This document shows positions 34,605-43,820 of a DNA stretch of 64,000 bases, piece by piece. Both the position numbers and the translations under genes were made by a program. Every line of letters starts with the position of its first letter. The stretch's first letter is position 1. The stretch is from Cupriavidus pauculus (GTDB lineage: Bacteria; Pseudomonadota; Gammaproteobacteria; Burkholderiales; Burkholderiaceae): assembly GCF_022179805.1 (NCBI RefSeq), contig NZ_BPUO01000008.1, positions 310,001-374,000 of the forward strand, written 5' to 3'. The notes beneath the pieces were generated by a model, which saw nothing but the letters and a program-made list of their open reading frames with translations, searched no databases and was not told where the DNA came from.

Positions 34605-35444
34605 ATGAGCGACGTTACCCTTCAGAACTTCGAGGCCGAAGTCATCAACAGTCCCGTACCCGTCCTGGTGGATTTCTGGGCGCCCTGGTGCGGGCCGTGC
34701 CGCACGCTGGGGCCGATGCTGGAAAAGCTGGAAGCCGAGGACGGTGGCACGTGGAAGCTCGTCAAGGTCAACGTCGACGAGAACCAGGAGCTGGCCGCCC
34801 ACTTCGGCGTGCGCAGCATTCCCCACGTGGTGGCTATTGCCGGGGGACAGGCCGTCAACCAGTTCATCGGTGTGCTGCCTGAGTCGCAACTGCGCGATTT
34901 CATCGCCACGCTGGGCCCCACCGATGGCGAGGTGGCCGTATTGAACGCCCGTGAACTGGCCGCCGCTGGTGACCACGACGGTGCGCGGGCAGCCTGGCAA
35001 GCGGCGCTGGAACTCGATCCGGAAAACGATGAGGAACGGCTGGCGTATATCAGCTTCCTGCTCGACGGCGACCTGATCGACGCAGCGGAAGCCGAGTTTG
35101 GCCGCCTGACGCCGCGCGCACCGCAGGAAGACGCCTACGCGCCGCTGCGCACGCGCCTGGACGCGATGAAGGGCCTGGACGCGCTGCCCGATGGCGCCGA
35201 GCTGAAGGCCCAGGTGGAGGCCGATCCGGCCAATGTGGCCGTGCGACTGGACCTGGCCAAGGTGCTGATCGCGCGCCGCGAATACGAACCGGCGCTGGTG
35301 CAGTTGATGGAGATCGTGCGCCGCGATCGCGGCTTTGAAGACGACATCGGTCGCAAGACCATGCTGTCGGTATTCGAGTTGATGGCGGATTCGCCAGAAG
35401 TGGTGTCGAAATGGCGCCGGCAACTCAGCACGGCGCTGAACTGA
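34605..35444 (+). CDS. cnoX: Thioredoxin-like co-chaperone CnoX (YbbN)
   Basis: The 279-aa protein has an N-terminal thioredoxin domain (about 1-108) with an intact WCGPC active site (C29, C32), then a TPR-like helical region (about 115-275) as in YbbN/CnoX. CnoX is a cytoplasmic chaperedoxin that holds unfolded proteins under oxidative stress and hands them to GroEL or DnaK. The CGPC form suggests real redox activity, unlike the E. coli protein, whose first cysteine is lost. I prefer ATG 34605 (GAGG 8-9 bases upstream) over GTG 34596. Confidence 0.9.
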   Translation: MSDVTLQNFEAEVINSPVPVLVDFWAPWCGPCRTLGPMLEKLEAEDGGTWKLVKVNVDENQELAAHFGVRSIPHVVAIAGGQAVNQFIGVLPESQLRDFIATLGPTDGEVAVLNARELAAAGDHDGARAAWQAALELDPENDEERLAYISFLLDGDLIDAAEAEFGRLTPRAPQEDAYAPLRTRLDAMKGLDALPDGAELKAQVEADPANVAVRLDLAKVLIARREYEPALVQLMEIVRRDRGFEDDIGRKTMLSVFELMADSPEVVSKWRRQLSTALN

Positions 35445-35453
35445 CCCGCGCAT

Positions 35454-35476
35454 GGCGGCGGGATGTGCCCGCCGCC
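35454..35476. terminator. GC-rich hairpin between cnoX and the hemerythrin gene
   Basis: GGCGGCGGG (35454-35462) and CCCGCCGCC (35468-35476) pair over 9 bp with loop ATGTG. No U tract is present on either side. Confidence 0.4.
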
Positions 35477-35491
35477 GCCAGGCATCAGGTA

Positions 35492-35965
35492 TCAGGCAGC
35501 GGGTGCTTCGACCAGCGAGAACCCGTTGGCCTTCATGTGTTCGACCATCATCGCGTCCATCGACTTCACGTGATTGTCGAACCAGCCTGACAGTTCATCG
35601 ACGAGGCGGCGGCCCAGCGACAGTCCGCCCTTGCCCGGCCCCTCCGGATCTTCCATTTCCTGCGCGATCTTGTCGCGCACGGCCTGCACCACCTGCAACA
35701 CACCCTTGTGCTCGTTGGTATGGCAGAAGCGCGGCCCGAACTGCATCGCCTCCATCCACTGCTCTTCCTGCTCGAAATGATGGCGCGTGTGGTCGATCCA
35801 CGCGTCGTACGCGGCCAGGAAGTTCGCGTCGTCGGCCTTTGCCACCACGTCCAGCAATTGCAGGAACTCTGCATGCGTGGCATCGGTGACGGGCTCGTCC
35901 AGGCGAAGTTCGTCGGGCAAGCCTTCCGAGGAAAGACCTTCGTAGGGGTTCCGTGCAGCAGACAT
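35492..35965 (-). CDS. Bacteriohemerythrin-like di-iron protein
   Basis: The 157-aa protein shows the hemerythrin ligand pattern: H31 in DATHAEFLQLL, H63 and E67 in RHHFEQEEQWM, H82 and H86 in CHTNEHKGVLQ, and H132 with D137 in WFDNHVKSMDAMM. These residues hold a di-iron centre that binds O2 in the cytoplasm. Compared with typical proteins (about 135 aa) it has a short extra loop rich in Gly/Pro (about 106-116). Role may be O2 sensing or delivery. Confidence 0.9.
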   Translation of the reverse strand: MSAARNPYEGLSSEGLPDELRLDEPVTDATHAEFLQLLDVVAKADDANFLAAYDAWIDHTRHHFEQEEQWMEAMQFGPRFCHTNEHKGVLQVVQAVRDKIAQEMEDPEGPGKGGLSLGRRLVDELSGWFDNHVKSMDAMMVEHMKANGFSLVEAPAA

Positions 35966-36082
35966 GGATCTGGAAGTTTTTCTTTGAGATAAGCGGCAAG
36001 GATACCGATTTCACGACAGGTCGATCTGATTTTCCGCAAAGAACGGTATGCTTTGACGCTCATGCCTTCAGCAGAGCCTGCC

Positions 36083-36661
36083 ATGCCCCGACTGATTTTC
36101 TTCTGCGGCCACGCCGGCACCGGCAAAACCACACTTGCGCACCGGCTGATCGGGCCGCTGATGCAGGCCACCGGCGAACCGTTCTGCCTGCTCGACAAGG
36201 ACACGCTCTACGGCCGCTACAGTGCCGCCGCCATGCGGGCCATCACTGGCGACCCCAACGACCGCGACAGCCCCGCCTATCTGGACAACCTGCGCGATCC
36301 CGAATACGAGGGCTTGCTGGACACCGCGCGCGAGAACCTGATGCTGGGCATCAGCGTGATCGTCATCGGCCCGCTGTCGCGTGAAATCCGCGCGCACCTG
36401 CTGACCGATCCGCACTGGCTGAATGTACCGGCGGGCACCAGCACGCAGATCCTCTGGGTTCATCTTCCCGAGGACGAGGCGCACGCGCGCATCATCGCGC
36501 GCGGCAATCCCAACGATGCGTACAAGCTCACCCACTGGGACGCCTACCGTGCGCGCCGTTTCGTGCCGGACCCGGCCGACTATCCCGAGCTGATCTTCTT
36601 CGACAACCGGGCGCCCGACGATGCCGCCATCGACGGCCTGCTGCGCAAGCTGGCGGGCTAA
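36083..36661 (+). CDS. P-loop ATPase/kinase-like protein
   Basis: The 192-aa protein begins directly with a Walker A strand (RLIFFCGHAGTGKTTLAH, G9-T16) and ends as a compact adenylate-kinase-like domain, with DKDTLYGRY after strand 2 and a lid-like VHLPEDEAHARIIARGN. It may phosphorylate a small metabolite, as do other AAA_33-type kinases. Possible earlier starts are ATG 36062 and TTG 36053, but the fold starts at 36083. Its neighbours (hemerythrin, tcdA) give no clue to substrate. Confidence 0.75.
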   Translation: MPRLIFFCGHAGTGKTTLAHRLIGPLMQATGEPFCLLDKDTLYGRYSAAAMRAITGDPNDRDSPAYLDNLRDPEYEGLLDTARENLMLGISVIVIGPLSREIRAHLLTDPHWLNVPAGTSTQILWVHLPEDEAHARIIARGNPNDAYKLTHWDAYRARRFVPDPADYPELIFFDNRAPDDAAIDGLLRKLAG

Positions 36662-36676
36662 CCCCGGCCGCTGACC

Positions 36677-37528
36677 TCAGCCCGCCGCGAGCGCGCTGAT
36701 CACGGCCGACGCGGCCACGAAGCCGAACACTGCCGTCACGGCCACCGACGAGCCAAACCCGGCACACGCCAGACCCTGCGGACCGGGACGCGGCGCGGGC
36801 GGGATCTCGTCGATCTCGCACGCCTGCTGCTCGGGCTCGGGGTAGCGCAGCGGTTCGTCGGAATACACGGCCTGGATGCCGAACTTCTTCTTCGGGTCGC
36901 GCGGAAAGCCAAACTGCCGGCGCAGGTTGCCGCGCACCTTGGCCAGCAGCGGGTCCTGGATCGTGCGGGCCAGGTCCTCGATGCGCACGCGCGTCGGGTC
37001 GAGCTGCCCGCCCGCGCCGCCGCACGTGATGACGTTGACGCCCGCACCGCGCGCCCAGCCCAGGATCGCGGTCTTGACCTTGACGGCGTCGATGGCATCG
37101 ATCACGTAGTCGAAGCCGGACAGCATGCCGGCCACGTTCTCCTCGGTCACGAAGTCGTCAACGGCCGTCACCACGCAGCGCGGGTTGATGTCGCCGATCC
37201 GCTCGGCCATGGCGTCGACCTTGGCGCGGCCATAGGCGTCGCCCAGCGCATGGATCTGCCGGTTGGTATTCGATGCCGCGATGTGATCGAGGTCGATCAA
37301 TGTGATGTGGCCCACCGCATTGCGTGCCAGCGCCTCGGCCGCCCAGCTACCCACGCCGCCGATACCGATCACGCACACGTTGGCGGCCTCCAGCCGGGCC
37401 AGGCCGTGTGCGCCATAGAGACGGGCCACGCCGCCAAAGCGGCGATGGTAGTCGTCGTCGGCGGGGCTTTCGTGAGACAGCGGTGCGGGCAGGTCCTGCT
37501 CTGCCAGGGGCATGGGCGTGGTGGTCAT
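36677..37528 (-). CDS. tcdA: tRNA threonylcarbamoyladenosine dehydratase TcdA
   Basis: The 283-aa protein is an E1/MoeB/ThiF-like enzyme. The ATP-binding GIGGVGSWAAEALARN, DLDHIAASNTNRQ and the RRQFGFPRDPKKKFG region are those of TcdA (CsdL), which uses ATP to cyclise t6A37 of tRNA to ct6A. The C-terminal hydrophobic helix (VTAVFGFVAASAVISALAA) is the expected membrane-associated tail. It is a single gene converging on the P-loop gene. Confidence 0.92.
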   Translation of the reverse strand: MTTTPMPLAEQDLPAPLSHESPADDDYHRRFGGVARLYGAHGLARLEAANVCVIGIGGVGSWAAEALARNAVGHITLIDLDHIAASNTNRQIHALGDAYGRAKVDAMAERIGDINPRCVVTAVDDFVTEENVAGMLSGFDYVIDAIDAVKVKTAILGWARGAGVNVITCGGAGGQLDPTRVRIEDLARTIQDPLLAKVRGNLRRQFGFPRDPKKKFGIQAVYSDEPLRYPEPEQQACEIDEIPPAPRPGPQGLACAGFGSSVAVTAVFGFVAASAVISALAAG

Positions 37529-37710
37529 GGTGGATTTCTGGAAACTGCCGGCATTCTATGCCAGCGGCCGGCATCCTTCAGGACGGAAAAATAGGTTTCA
37601 CGACGACCGCAATGTCAGCCGGAGGCCGACAACGGCACGCCGCTGCCATTTCTACAATACCAATGCAGTGGTCGATCCGCCGCACGGCCGCCAACAGGAG
37701 TTCACCCCTC

Positions 37711-40044
37711 ATGCCCGCCTCGCGTCGCCAGAAAGTCGTCTTCTGGAGCGTGTTCACGCCACTGGCGCTGATCGCGCTACTTGTCATCCTCATCCTGACC
37801 TTCGATTGGAACCGGCTCAAGCCGTGGCTCAACGACAAGGTGTCGGAATCCATTGGCCGCCCGTTCGCCATCAACGGCGACCTGACGGTCACATGGAAAA
37901 AAGCCCAGGGCGAAAGGGGCTGGCGTACGTTCGTGCCCTGGCCGCGCCTGTCCGCCAAGGACATCACGGTGGGCAACCCCGACTGGGCCAAGGCGCCCAA
38001 CATGGGTTCGATCCGCGAACTGATCTTCATCCTGCGTCCGCTGCCGCTGCTGGCCCACGAGATCAGCGTGCCCACCATCGTCGTCGACAGCCCGGCCGTG
38101 TGGCTCGAACGGCTGGCCGACAAGCGCAACAACTGGACTTTCGACATGGGCGAAAAGACCGACTCGGGCCAGTCGAAATGGCATCTCGATGTGGGCGAGG
38201 TGGTGCTTCAGCGCGGCAACCTGTCGGTCAGTGACGCCGCGGAGAAGATCGAACTGCAAGCCACGCTGGACACCGTCGGCGACCAGGCCCTGTACGACAA
38301 GGCGCGCGACGGCGTGCTGATGCCGTCGGACGCCTCGGCGGTGGCGGCGTCGCAGGGCTTGGCCGCCGCGTCGGCGCCGGACGCCAATGCGCGCGACAAC
38401 AAGGCCAGTACCAAAGCAAACAACGACGACCGCTACGGCATCCGCTGGAAAGCCGTGGGGCACTACAACCAGGCCACCATCAACGCCAACGGCAAGGCCG
38501 GCACGGTGCTGAGCCTGCGCGACGCGAACACGCCCTACCCGGTGCAGGCCGATGTACGCGTCGGTGCCACGCGGGCAACCATCGAGGGCACGCTGACCAA
38601 TCCCGCGCACTTAGGCGCGCTCGACGTGCACCTGACGCTGGCCGGCGACAGCATGGCGTCGCTCTACAACCTGACCGGCATCGTGCTGCCGTCGACGCCG
38701 CCGTATGAAACGCGCGGCCGGCTGGTGGCCACGCTGAAGAAGGGGGCGTCGACGTACACCTATCGCGACTTCAGTGGCAAGGTGGGCGGCAGTGACATCG
38801 GCGGCACGCTCACGTTCGCGCAGCGCTCGCCGCGTCCGTTGCTGTCGGGCGAACTGGTGTCCAGGCAACTGCTGTTCGCCGACCTGGCGCCGCTGATTGG
38901 CGGCGGGGCCAAGCCGGGACAGGCCGCCAAGGACAGCCCGGTCAAGCAGCCGGCCAACAAGGCCCTGCCGGTGGCGCCGTTCCGTACCGAACGCTGGGAC
39001 GAGATCGACGCCGACGTGAAGTTCACGGGCAAGCGCATCGTGCGCGACGAGGATCTGCCGATCACTGACCTGACCACTCATCTGAAGCTCAACGATGGCG
39101 TATTGCTGCTCGATCCGCTCAACTTCGGCGTGGCCGGGGGCAACCTGGTGTCCACGATCAGGCTCGACGGCAAGCGCGAACCGATGGGCGCCATGGTCGA
39201 CATGACCGCGCGGCACCTGAAGATCAAGCAGTTGTTCCCGAAGGTGGAAAGCGCGCGCGCCAGCATCGGTGAGGTGAATGGCAGCGCCAAGCTGTCGGCC
39301 ACGGGCAACTCGGTGGCGGCGCTGCTGGGTTCGTCCAACGGCGAAACCAAGCTGCTGGTCGAAAACGGCACCGTCAGCAAGTTCATTCTCGAAGCCATCG
39401 GGCTGAACGTGGGCAGCGTGGTGATCTCGAAGCTGTTCGGCGACAAACCCGTGCAGATCAACTGCGGCGTCAGCGCGTTCGGCATCCAGAACGGCATTGC
39501 GCGCGCCCAGACGTTCGTACTCGATACCCAGGACGCCGTCATCACCACCGAAGGCGCCGTCGATTTCAAGGACGAACGCCTGGCGCTGACGATCCACCCC
39601 GACTCCAAGGGGCTGCGCATCATCTCGCTGCGCTCGCCGCTCTATGTGGGCGGCACGTTCAAGAACCCGTCGGTCAGCCCCAACATCGCCATCCTCGCGC
39701 TACGGGCCGGCGGCGCGCTGGCGCTGGCGCTGACGGCCCCGGTGGCGCTGGTGGTGCCGCTGCTCGACATTTCGCCCGGTGGCGACGAGAGCCAGTGCGC
39801 CACCCTGCTGGCCGAACTCAAGAAGCGCCCCACCGCGCCGCCGCCCGGCAAGACCTACCAGGGGCCGAACGCCCCGAAGGGCCAGCAGCAGGCGGGGCCG
39901 GCCGTGCCCGAATCGCCGACGAAGTCCGACGCGGCACGCGGCGAGCCCGCCCCGCCGCCCACCAGGCCACGGATTCCGGCGCCGACGGTGCAGCAGAATC
40001 CGTCGCGTCCGAACAACGACAAACAGCTCTACCAGGGCGGCTGA
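37711..40044 (+). CDS. AsmA family protein
   Basis: The 777-aa protein has one N-terminal membrane span (about 10-32) followed by a long beta-rich periplasmic region: an AsmA N-domain (about 35-260; RPFAINGDLTVTWKK) and the AsmA_2 C-domain (about 530-700, LVENGTVSKFILEAIGLNVG). The last 80 residues are Pro/Ala-rich and look disordered. AsmA-like proteins are bridge-type lipid carriers between inner and outer membranes. AGGAG lies 10 bases before the ATG. A variable charged insert (about 215-245) divides the N-domain. Confidence 0.87.
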   Translation: MPASRRQKVVFWSVFTPLALIALLVILILTFDWNRLKPWLNDKVSESIGRPFAINGDLTVTWKKAQGERGWRTFVPWPRLSAKDITVGNPDWAKAPNMGSIRELIFILRPLPLLAHEISVPTIVVDSPAVWLERLADKRNNWTFDMGEKTDSGQSKWHLDVGEVVLQRGNLSVSDAAEKIELQATLDTVGDQALYDKARDGVLMPSDASAVAASQGLAAASAPDANARDNKASTKANNDDRYGIRWKAVGHYNQATINANGKAGTVLSLRDANTPYPVQADVRVGATRATIEGTLTNPAHLGALDVHLTLAGDSMASLYNLTGIVLPSTPPYETRGRLVATLKKGASTYTYRDFSGKVGGSDIGGTLTFAQRSPRPLLSGELVSRQLLFADLAPLIGGGAKPGQAAKDSPVKQPANKALPVAPFRTERWDEIDADVKFTGKRIVRDEDLPITDLTTHLKLNDGVLLLDPLNFGVAGGNLVSTIRLDGKREPMGAMVDMTARHLKIKQLFPKVESARASIGEVNGSAKLSATGNSVAALLGSSNGETKLLVENGTVSKFILEAIGLNVGSVVISKLFGDKPVQINCGVSAFGIQNGIARAQTFVLDTQDAVITTEGAVDFKDERLALTIHPDSKGLRIISLRSPLYVGGTFKNPSVSPNIAILALRAGGALALALTAPVALVVPLLDISPGGDESQCATLLAELKKRPTAPPPGKTYQGPNAPKGQQQAGPAVPESPTKSDAARGEPAPPPTRPRIPAPTVQQNPSRPNNDKQLYQGG

Positions 40045-40082
40045 CGTCCGCCCTTCCCCGCAAGCCCCGCCTTCGCTGGCAG

Positions 40083-40114
40083 ATCCGCAACACTTCTCCC
40101 ACAGTGTTGCGGAT
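40083..40114. terminator. Hairpin after the asmA-like gene
   Basis: ATCCGCAACACT (40083-40094) and AGTGTTGCGGAT (40103-40114) form a 12-bp perfect stem with an 8-nt loop. Only TTTGG follows, so it is either a weak terminator or a protein-binding palindrome. It lies in the 316-bp gap 40045-40360, which has no gene. Confidence 0.5.
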
Positions 40115-40139
40115 TTGGCACGCCCCTCCCACGCCGATG

Positions 40140-40169
40140 TTGTGCATCTTCCACTGCCAGTCGCATAAT
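40140..40169 (+). promoter_or_regulatory. Possible promoter of the downstream MFS gene
   Basis: TTGTGC (40140-40145), an 18-bp spacer and CATAAT (40164-40169) form a moderate sigma70 promoter. Just downstream lie the palindrome CGACTGGTCG (40170-40179) and a larger inverted repeat (GTCGTT at 40176-40181, AACGAC at 40205-40210, with an inner ATTAA/TTAAT pair). These could be an operator. The implied leader is about 185 nt. Confidence 0.4.
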
Positions 40170-40259
40170 CGACTGGTCGTTGATTAAGCAAGCAATTAAT
40201 GAACAACGACACGCAACGCCATCAGCGGCTGGCTTTTTGAGCCGCCGGTGCCTTGTAAG

Positions 40260-40290
40260 GTGCGGCTTCGGCCGCACTGATTTTCTTTTT
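40260..40290 (+). terminator. Terminator-like hairpin inside the MFS gene leader
   Basis: GTGCGGC (40260-40266) and GCCGCAC (40271-40277) form a 7-bp stem with a UUCG tetraloop, followed by TGATTTTCTTTTT. This has the form of an intrinsic terminator, but lies 71-84 bp before the MFS start, so it could act as an attenuator. Confidence 0.5.
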
Positions 40291-40360
40291 CGCGCGTCTT
40301 ATCGTCCGGATCGGAGACCCTTGCCGGCGGCGCGAACCACTCCCAGCCCCGCCCCCTGCC

Positions 40361-41575
40361 ATGACGTTGCCTTATGCCGCCGTCCCCCCGATCAGTTGGC
40401 TGATCGCGCTGACGGTGTGCAATCACGTGGCGTTCAACGCCAGTCGTGTCGTCGTTTCCCTATTTGCCATCTCGCTCAAGGCGTCCACGGTCACGCTGGG
40501 CATCCTGATGTCGCTCTACGCGCTGCTGCCGATGTTCCTGGCGATTCGCGCGGGCAAGCGCATCGACGAGATCGGACCGCGCCTGCCGATGACGGCGGGG
40601 TCACTGATGGTGCTGGCCGGCACGCTGCTGCCCGCCGTCTGGCACGACATTTCTTCGCTGTACGCGGCCTGCGCGCTGATCGGGGTCGGCTTCATGCTCG
40701 TGCAGGTGGCCATGCAACTGCTGATCGGCCAGGTCTCCACCAACGAGACCCGGCTGCGCAACTACACGTGGCATGCGCTCGGGCTATCGATCTCGGGCAC
40801 GCTTGGCCCCGTGGCCATGGGTTACACGATCGAGCACGCCGGATTCCGCGCGGCGTTCTGCATCCTGGTGGGCGTGGCGCTGCTGGGCCAGGCCGGCCTG
40901 CAGTACGTGCGGCCCCGCCTGCCGGCCGTCGGCGGCAATGCCGGGCGCATCGCCATTGACGACGGCACGCGCCATTCCACGCTGGACCTGCTGCAGCACC
41001 CCGAACTGCGCGCCGTGTTCGTCGCCAGCGCGGTGCTGTCGGCAGCATGGGACCTGCACGCGTTCCTGATTCCAATCCAGGGCACGCGCATCGGGCTGTC
41101 GCCGTCGATGATCGGCTGGGTGCTGGGGGCCTTCTCCATCGCCACGCTGGCCATCCGGGTGGCCATGCCGATGGTGTCGCGCCATTTCTCCGAATGGAAG
41201 ATCATCCGCCTGGCCCTGCTGGTGGGCGCGCTGGCGTACCTGGTCTATCCGTTCGTGTCGCATTTCTGGCTGATGTGCGGCCTGGCATTCGTGCTGGGCC
41301 TGGCCCTGGGCAGCGCCCAGCCCAACGTGATGAACATCCTGCACACGGTGTCGCCGTCGGGCCGCGCCGGCGAGGCGCTGGGACTGCGTTCGGCCGTACT
41401 CAATACGAGCCAGGTGGTCTGGCCGCTCACGTTCGGCGTGGTCGGCACCGCGCTGGGCATGCTGCCCATCTTCCTGTCGATGGCCGGCGCGATGGGCATG
41501 GCCAACTACTATTCGCGCCGGCAGACACGCAAGGTCGCCGCGCCCGAACTGACCGATTCGGCAAGCGGCCACTAA
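40361..41575 (+). CDS. MFS transporter
   Basis: The 404-aa protein has twelve predicted spans, the loop 2-3 motif AIRAGKRIDEIGPRLP, where a charged R-x-G-x-R-x-D-E pattern replaces the classical one, and a central loop (about 195-210). Substrate is unknown; proximity to pdxH is probably incidental. The long leader with a hairpin and possible operator suggests regulated expression. No Shine-Dalgarno of quality is visible before the ATG. Confidence 0.85.
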   Translation: MTLPYAAVPPISWLIALTVCNHVAFNASRVVVSLFAISLKASTVTLGILMSLYALLPMFLAIRAGKRIDEIGPRLPMTAGSLMVLAGTLLPAVWHDISSLYAACALIGVGFMLVQVAMQLLIGQVSTNETRLRNYTWHALGLSISGTLGPVAMGYTIEHAGFRAAFCILVGVALLGQAGLQYVRPRLPAVGGNAGRIAIDDGTRHSTLDLLQHPELRAVFVASAVLSAAWDLHAFLIPIQGTRIGLSPSMIGWVLGAFSIATLAIRVAMPMVSRHFSEWKIIRLALLVGALAYLVYPFVSHFWLMCGLAFVLGLALGSAQPNVMNILHTVSPSGRAGEALGLRSAVLNTSQVVWPLTFGVVGTALGMLPIFLSMAGAMGMANYYSRRQTRKVAAPELTDSASGH

Positions 41576-41696
41576 CCCGTAAAACGGCCATTCCGCATTG
41601 CCTTGGCGCAAATGCGCTGTGCGGCGCATTCGCTATACTCGAAGCATCCCCGTCCGCATGCGGCCCTGCATGCGGACCGACTCTTCGACATGCGAT

Positions 41697-42335
41697 ATGA
41701 CCCAACTCGCCGACCTGCGCCGCAACTACATGCTGAGCGCGCTATCCGAAACCGATGTGGCGGGTGATCCGATCCGCCAGTTCCAGACCTGGTTCGACGA
41801 GGCCATGCAGGCCAAGCTGCCCGAACCGAACGCCATGACGCTGGCCACGGTTGGCGCTGACGGTCAGCCGTCCGCGCGCATCGTGCTGCTCAAGGGCATG
41901 GACGAGAACGGTTTCACGTTCTTCACCAACTACGAAAGCCGCAAGGGCCTGGATCTGGACGCCAACCCGCGCGCCGCGTTGCTGTTCCACTGGGTACAGC
42001 TCGAACGCCAGGTCCGCGTCGAAGGCGTGGTCGAGAAGGTGCCCGATGCCGAGAGCGATGCCTATTTCGCGTCGCGTCCGCTGGGTTCGCGCCTGGGCGC
42101 CTGGGCGTCGGAGCAGAGCCGCGAAGTGGCCGGCCGCGACGTGCTGGAGGCGCGCGAGGCCGACTTCCGCAACCGCTTCGGCGAGAATCCGCCGCGTCCG
42201 CCGCATTGGGGCGGCTATCGCGTGCGACCTACCTGGATCGAATTCTGGCAAGGCCGCCCGTCGCGCCTGCACGACCGCATCGGGTTCCGCCAGCAGGCCG
42301 ACGGTAGCTGGCAGATCGTGCGCCTGTCGCCCTGA
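41697..42335 (+). CDS. pdxH: Pyridoxamine 5'-phosphate oxidase
   Basis: The 212-aa protein is Pdx[16 protein letters not shown] at the start, [23 protein letters not shown] (in part), [10 protein letters not shown] for FMN binding, [23 protein letters not shown] and the C-terminal [20 protein letters not shown] with WQIVRLSP. It oxidises pyridoxine/pyridoxamine phosphate to PLP with FMN. A -10-like TATACT lies at 41634-41639, 58 bp upstream. The start is ATG 41697, which gives the standard N-terminus. Confidence 0.97.
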   Translation: MTQLADLRRNYMLSALSETDVAGDPIRQFQTWFDEAMQAKLPEPNAMTLATVGADGQPSARIVLLKGMDENGFTFFTNYESRKGLDLDANPRAALLFHWVQLERQVRVEGVVEKVPDAESDAYFASRPLGSRLGAWASEQSREVAGRDVLEAREADFRNRFGENPPRPPHWGGYRVRPTWIEFWQGRPSRLHDRIGFRQQADGSWQIVRLSP

Positions 42336-42380
42336 GCCGGCGTCTCGCGTCAGTTTCTGTCGGCATGGCTGAATCCGTGA

Positions 42381-42406
42381 AGTGCAGGGGTACGGGGACC
42401 TGCACT
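42381..42406. terminator. Hairpin between pdxH and the cyclopropane synthase gene
   Basis: AGTGCAGG (42381-42388) and CCTGCACT (42399-42406) form an 8-bp stem with a 10-nt loop in a 228-bp gap. There is no U run directly behind it. Confidence 0.35.
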
Positions 42407-42563
42407 GCACAATTGCGTATTTTGGCGTAAAGTTGTTGAGTCGCCGCACCGGCCATGCATCGGTGCGCCCCCAGGCCAGTGCTGCGGTTCGTCACGCAGT
42501 ATGCGCAGCCGACCGTGGGGCATTTCATTCGAGAGGAAAAACAACCAATCGGGAGAAAGCCGC

Positions 42564-43805
42564 ATGTTCTTCAAGCAAGCCATCGACAAACAACTCGACA
42601 GCTGGATTTCCGATCTGCGCCAGCATGCCAACCTGCCGGTCAAGATTCGTCTCTGGAACGGCAAGGAATACCAGCTGGGCAATTTCGAAAAGCCCGAAGT
42701 CACGCTGACGGTACGCGAGGCGTCCGCCCTGCCCCTGCTGCTGATGCCAAGCCTGGATAACCTGGGCGAAGCGTACGTCCAGGAAAAGATCGACTTCGAT
42801 GGCCGCCTGACGGACATCATCAAGGTGGGCTACGGCATGTCCACCGCCGCCGCACGCAGCGCCGGTGGCGCGCTGGCCAAGGTGGCGCAGCAATTCACTC
42901 ATAGCAAGGCCGAGGACAAGGCGTCGATCCAGTACCACTACGACGTGTCCAACGAGTTCTACCAGTTCTGGCTCGACCCGCGCATGGTCTACTCCTGCGC
43001 TTACTTCGAGGACGGCACCGAGGACCTGGCCACCGCGCAGCTCAAGAAAATCGACCACATCCTGACCAAGATCCGCGTGCAGCCCGGGCAGACCCTGCTC
43101 GATATCGGCTGCGGCTGGGGTGCGCTGGTCATCCGCGCCGCGCAGAAGTATGGCGCGCACTGCGTGGGCATCACGCTGAGCCAGAACCAGTTCGACCTGG
43201 CCACCGAGCGCGTGAAGGAAGCCGGACTGCAGGATCGCATCGAGGTTCGCCTGCAGGACTACCGCGACATCCAGGGCCAGTTCGACCGCATCACCAGCGT
43301 TGGCATGTTCGAGCATGTGGGCAAGGACAACCTGGTGGACTACTTCGGGCGCATCCACGACCTGCTCAAGGACGACGGCGTGGCCATGAACCACGGCATC
43401 ACGGCCACCGACCCCGACAGCGGCGAGGTGCCGCTGGACGGTTCGGGCTTCATGGACCGCTACGTGTTCCCGCAGGGCGAGCTGCCGCACATCAGCATGG
43501 TCCTCAACACGATGGCCAAGGGCGGGCTGGAAGCGTTCGACGTCGAGCTGATGCGCCGGCACTATGCCCAGACGCTGCGGCACTGGGCCGACAACTTCGA
43601 GACCAATGCCGACGCCATCCGGGCCGTGGTGGGCGAGAAGAAATATCGCATCTGGCGCGTGTACCTGGCCGGTTGCGAGCATGCGTTCACCAATAGCATC
43701 ATGTCGTTGCACCAGGTGGTGTGCCAGAAAGCCGATCGCAACGCCGATACATTCCCGATCTCGCGGCGCTATATTTACGCCTCTCCGATCGGCAACGCCG
43801 AGTGA
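42564..43805 (+). CDS. Cyclopropane-fatty-acyl-phospholipid synthase family methyltransferase
   Basis: The 413-aa protein has the Cfa layout: an N-terminal lipid-facing domain (about 1-120), then a SAM-dependent methyltransferase domain with LLDIGCGWGALVIRAAQKYG, GITLSQNQFDLA and SVGMFEHVGKDNLVDYF, and the active-site YHYDVSNEFYQFWLD at about 131. It adds a methylene from SAM to unsaturated phospholipid acyl chains or a related modification, at the membrane face. Ribosome site GGGAGA lies 7 bases before the ATG. The DUF72 gene follows after 15 bp. Confidence 0.92.
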   Translation: MFFKQAIDKQLDSWISDLRQHANLPVKIRLWNGKEYQLGNFEKPEVTLTVREASALPLLLMPSLDNLGEAYVQEKIDFDGRLTDIIKVGYGMSTAAARSAGGALAKVAQQFTHSKAEDKASIQYHYDVSNEFYQFWLDPRMVYSCAYFEDGTEDLATAQLKKIDHILTKIRVQPGQTLLDIGCGWGALVIRAAQKYGAHCVGITLSQNQFDLATERVKEAGLQDRIEVRLQDYRDIQGQFDRITSVGMFEHVGKDNLVDYFGRIHDLLKDDGVAMNHGITATDPDSGEVPLDGSGFMDRYVFPQGELPHISMVLNTMAKGGLEAFDVELMRRHYAQTLRHWADNFETNADAIRAVVGEKKYRIWRVYLAGCEHAFTNSIMSLHQVVCQKADRNADTFPISRRYIYASPIGNAE

Positions 43806-43820
43806 CCTGACGCTTGAAGC

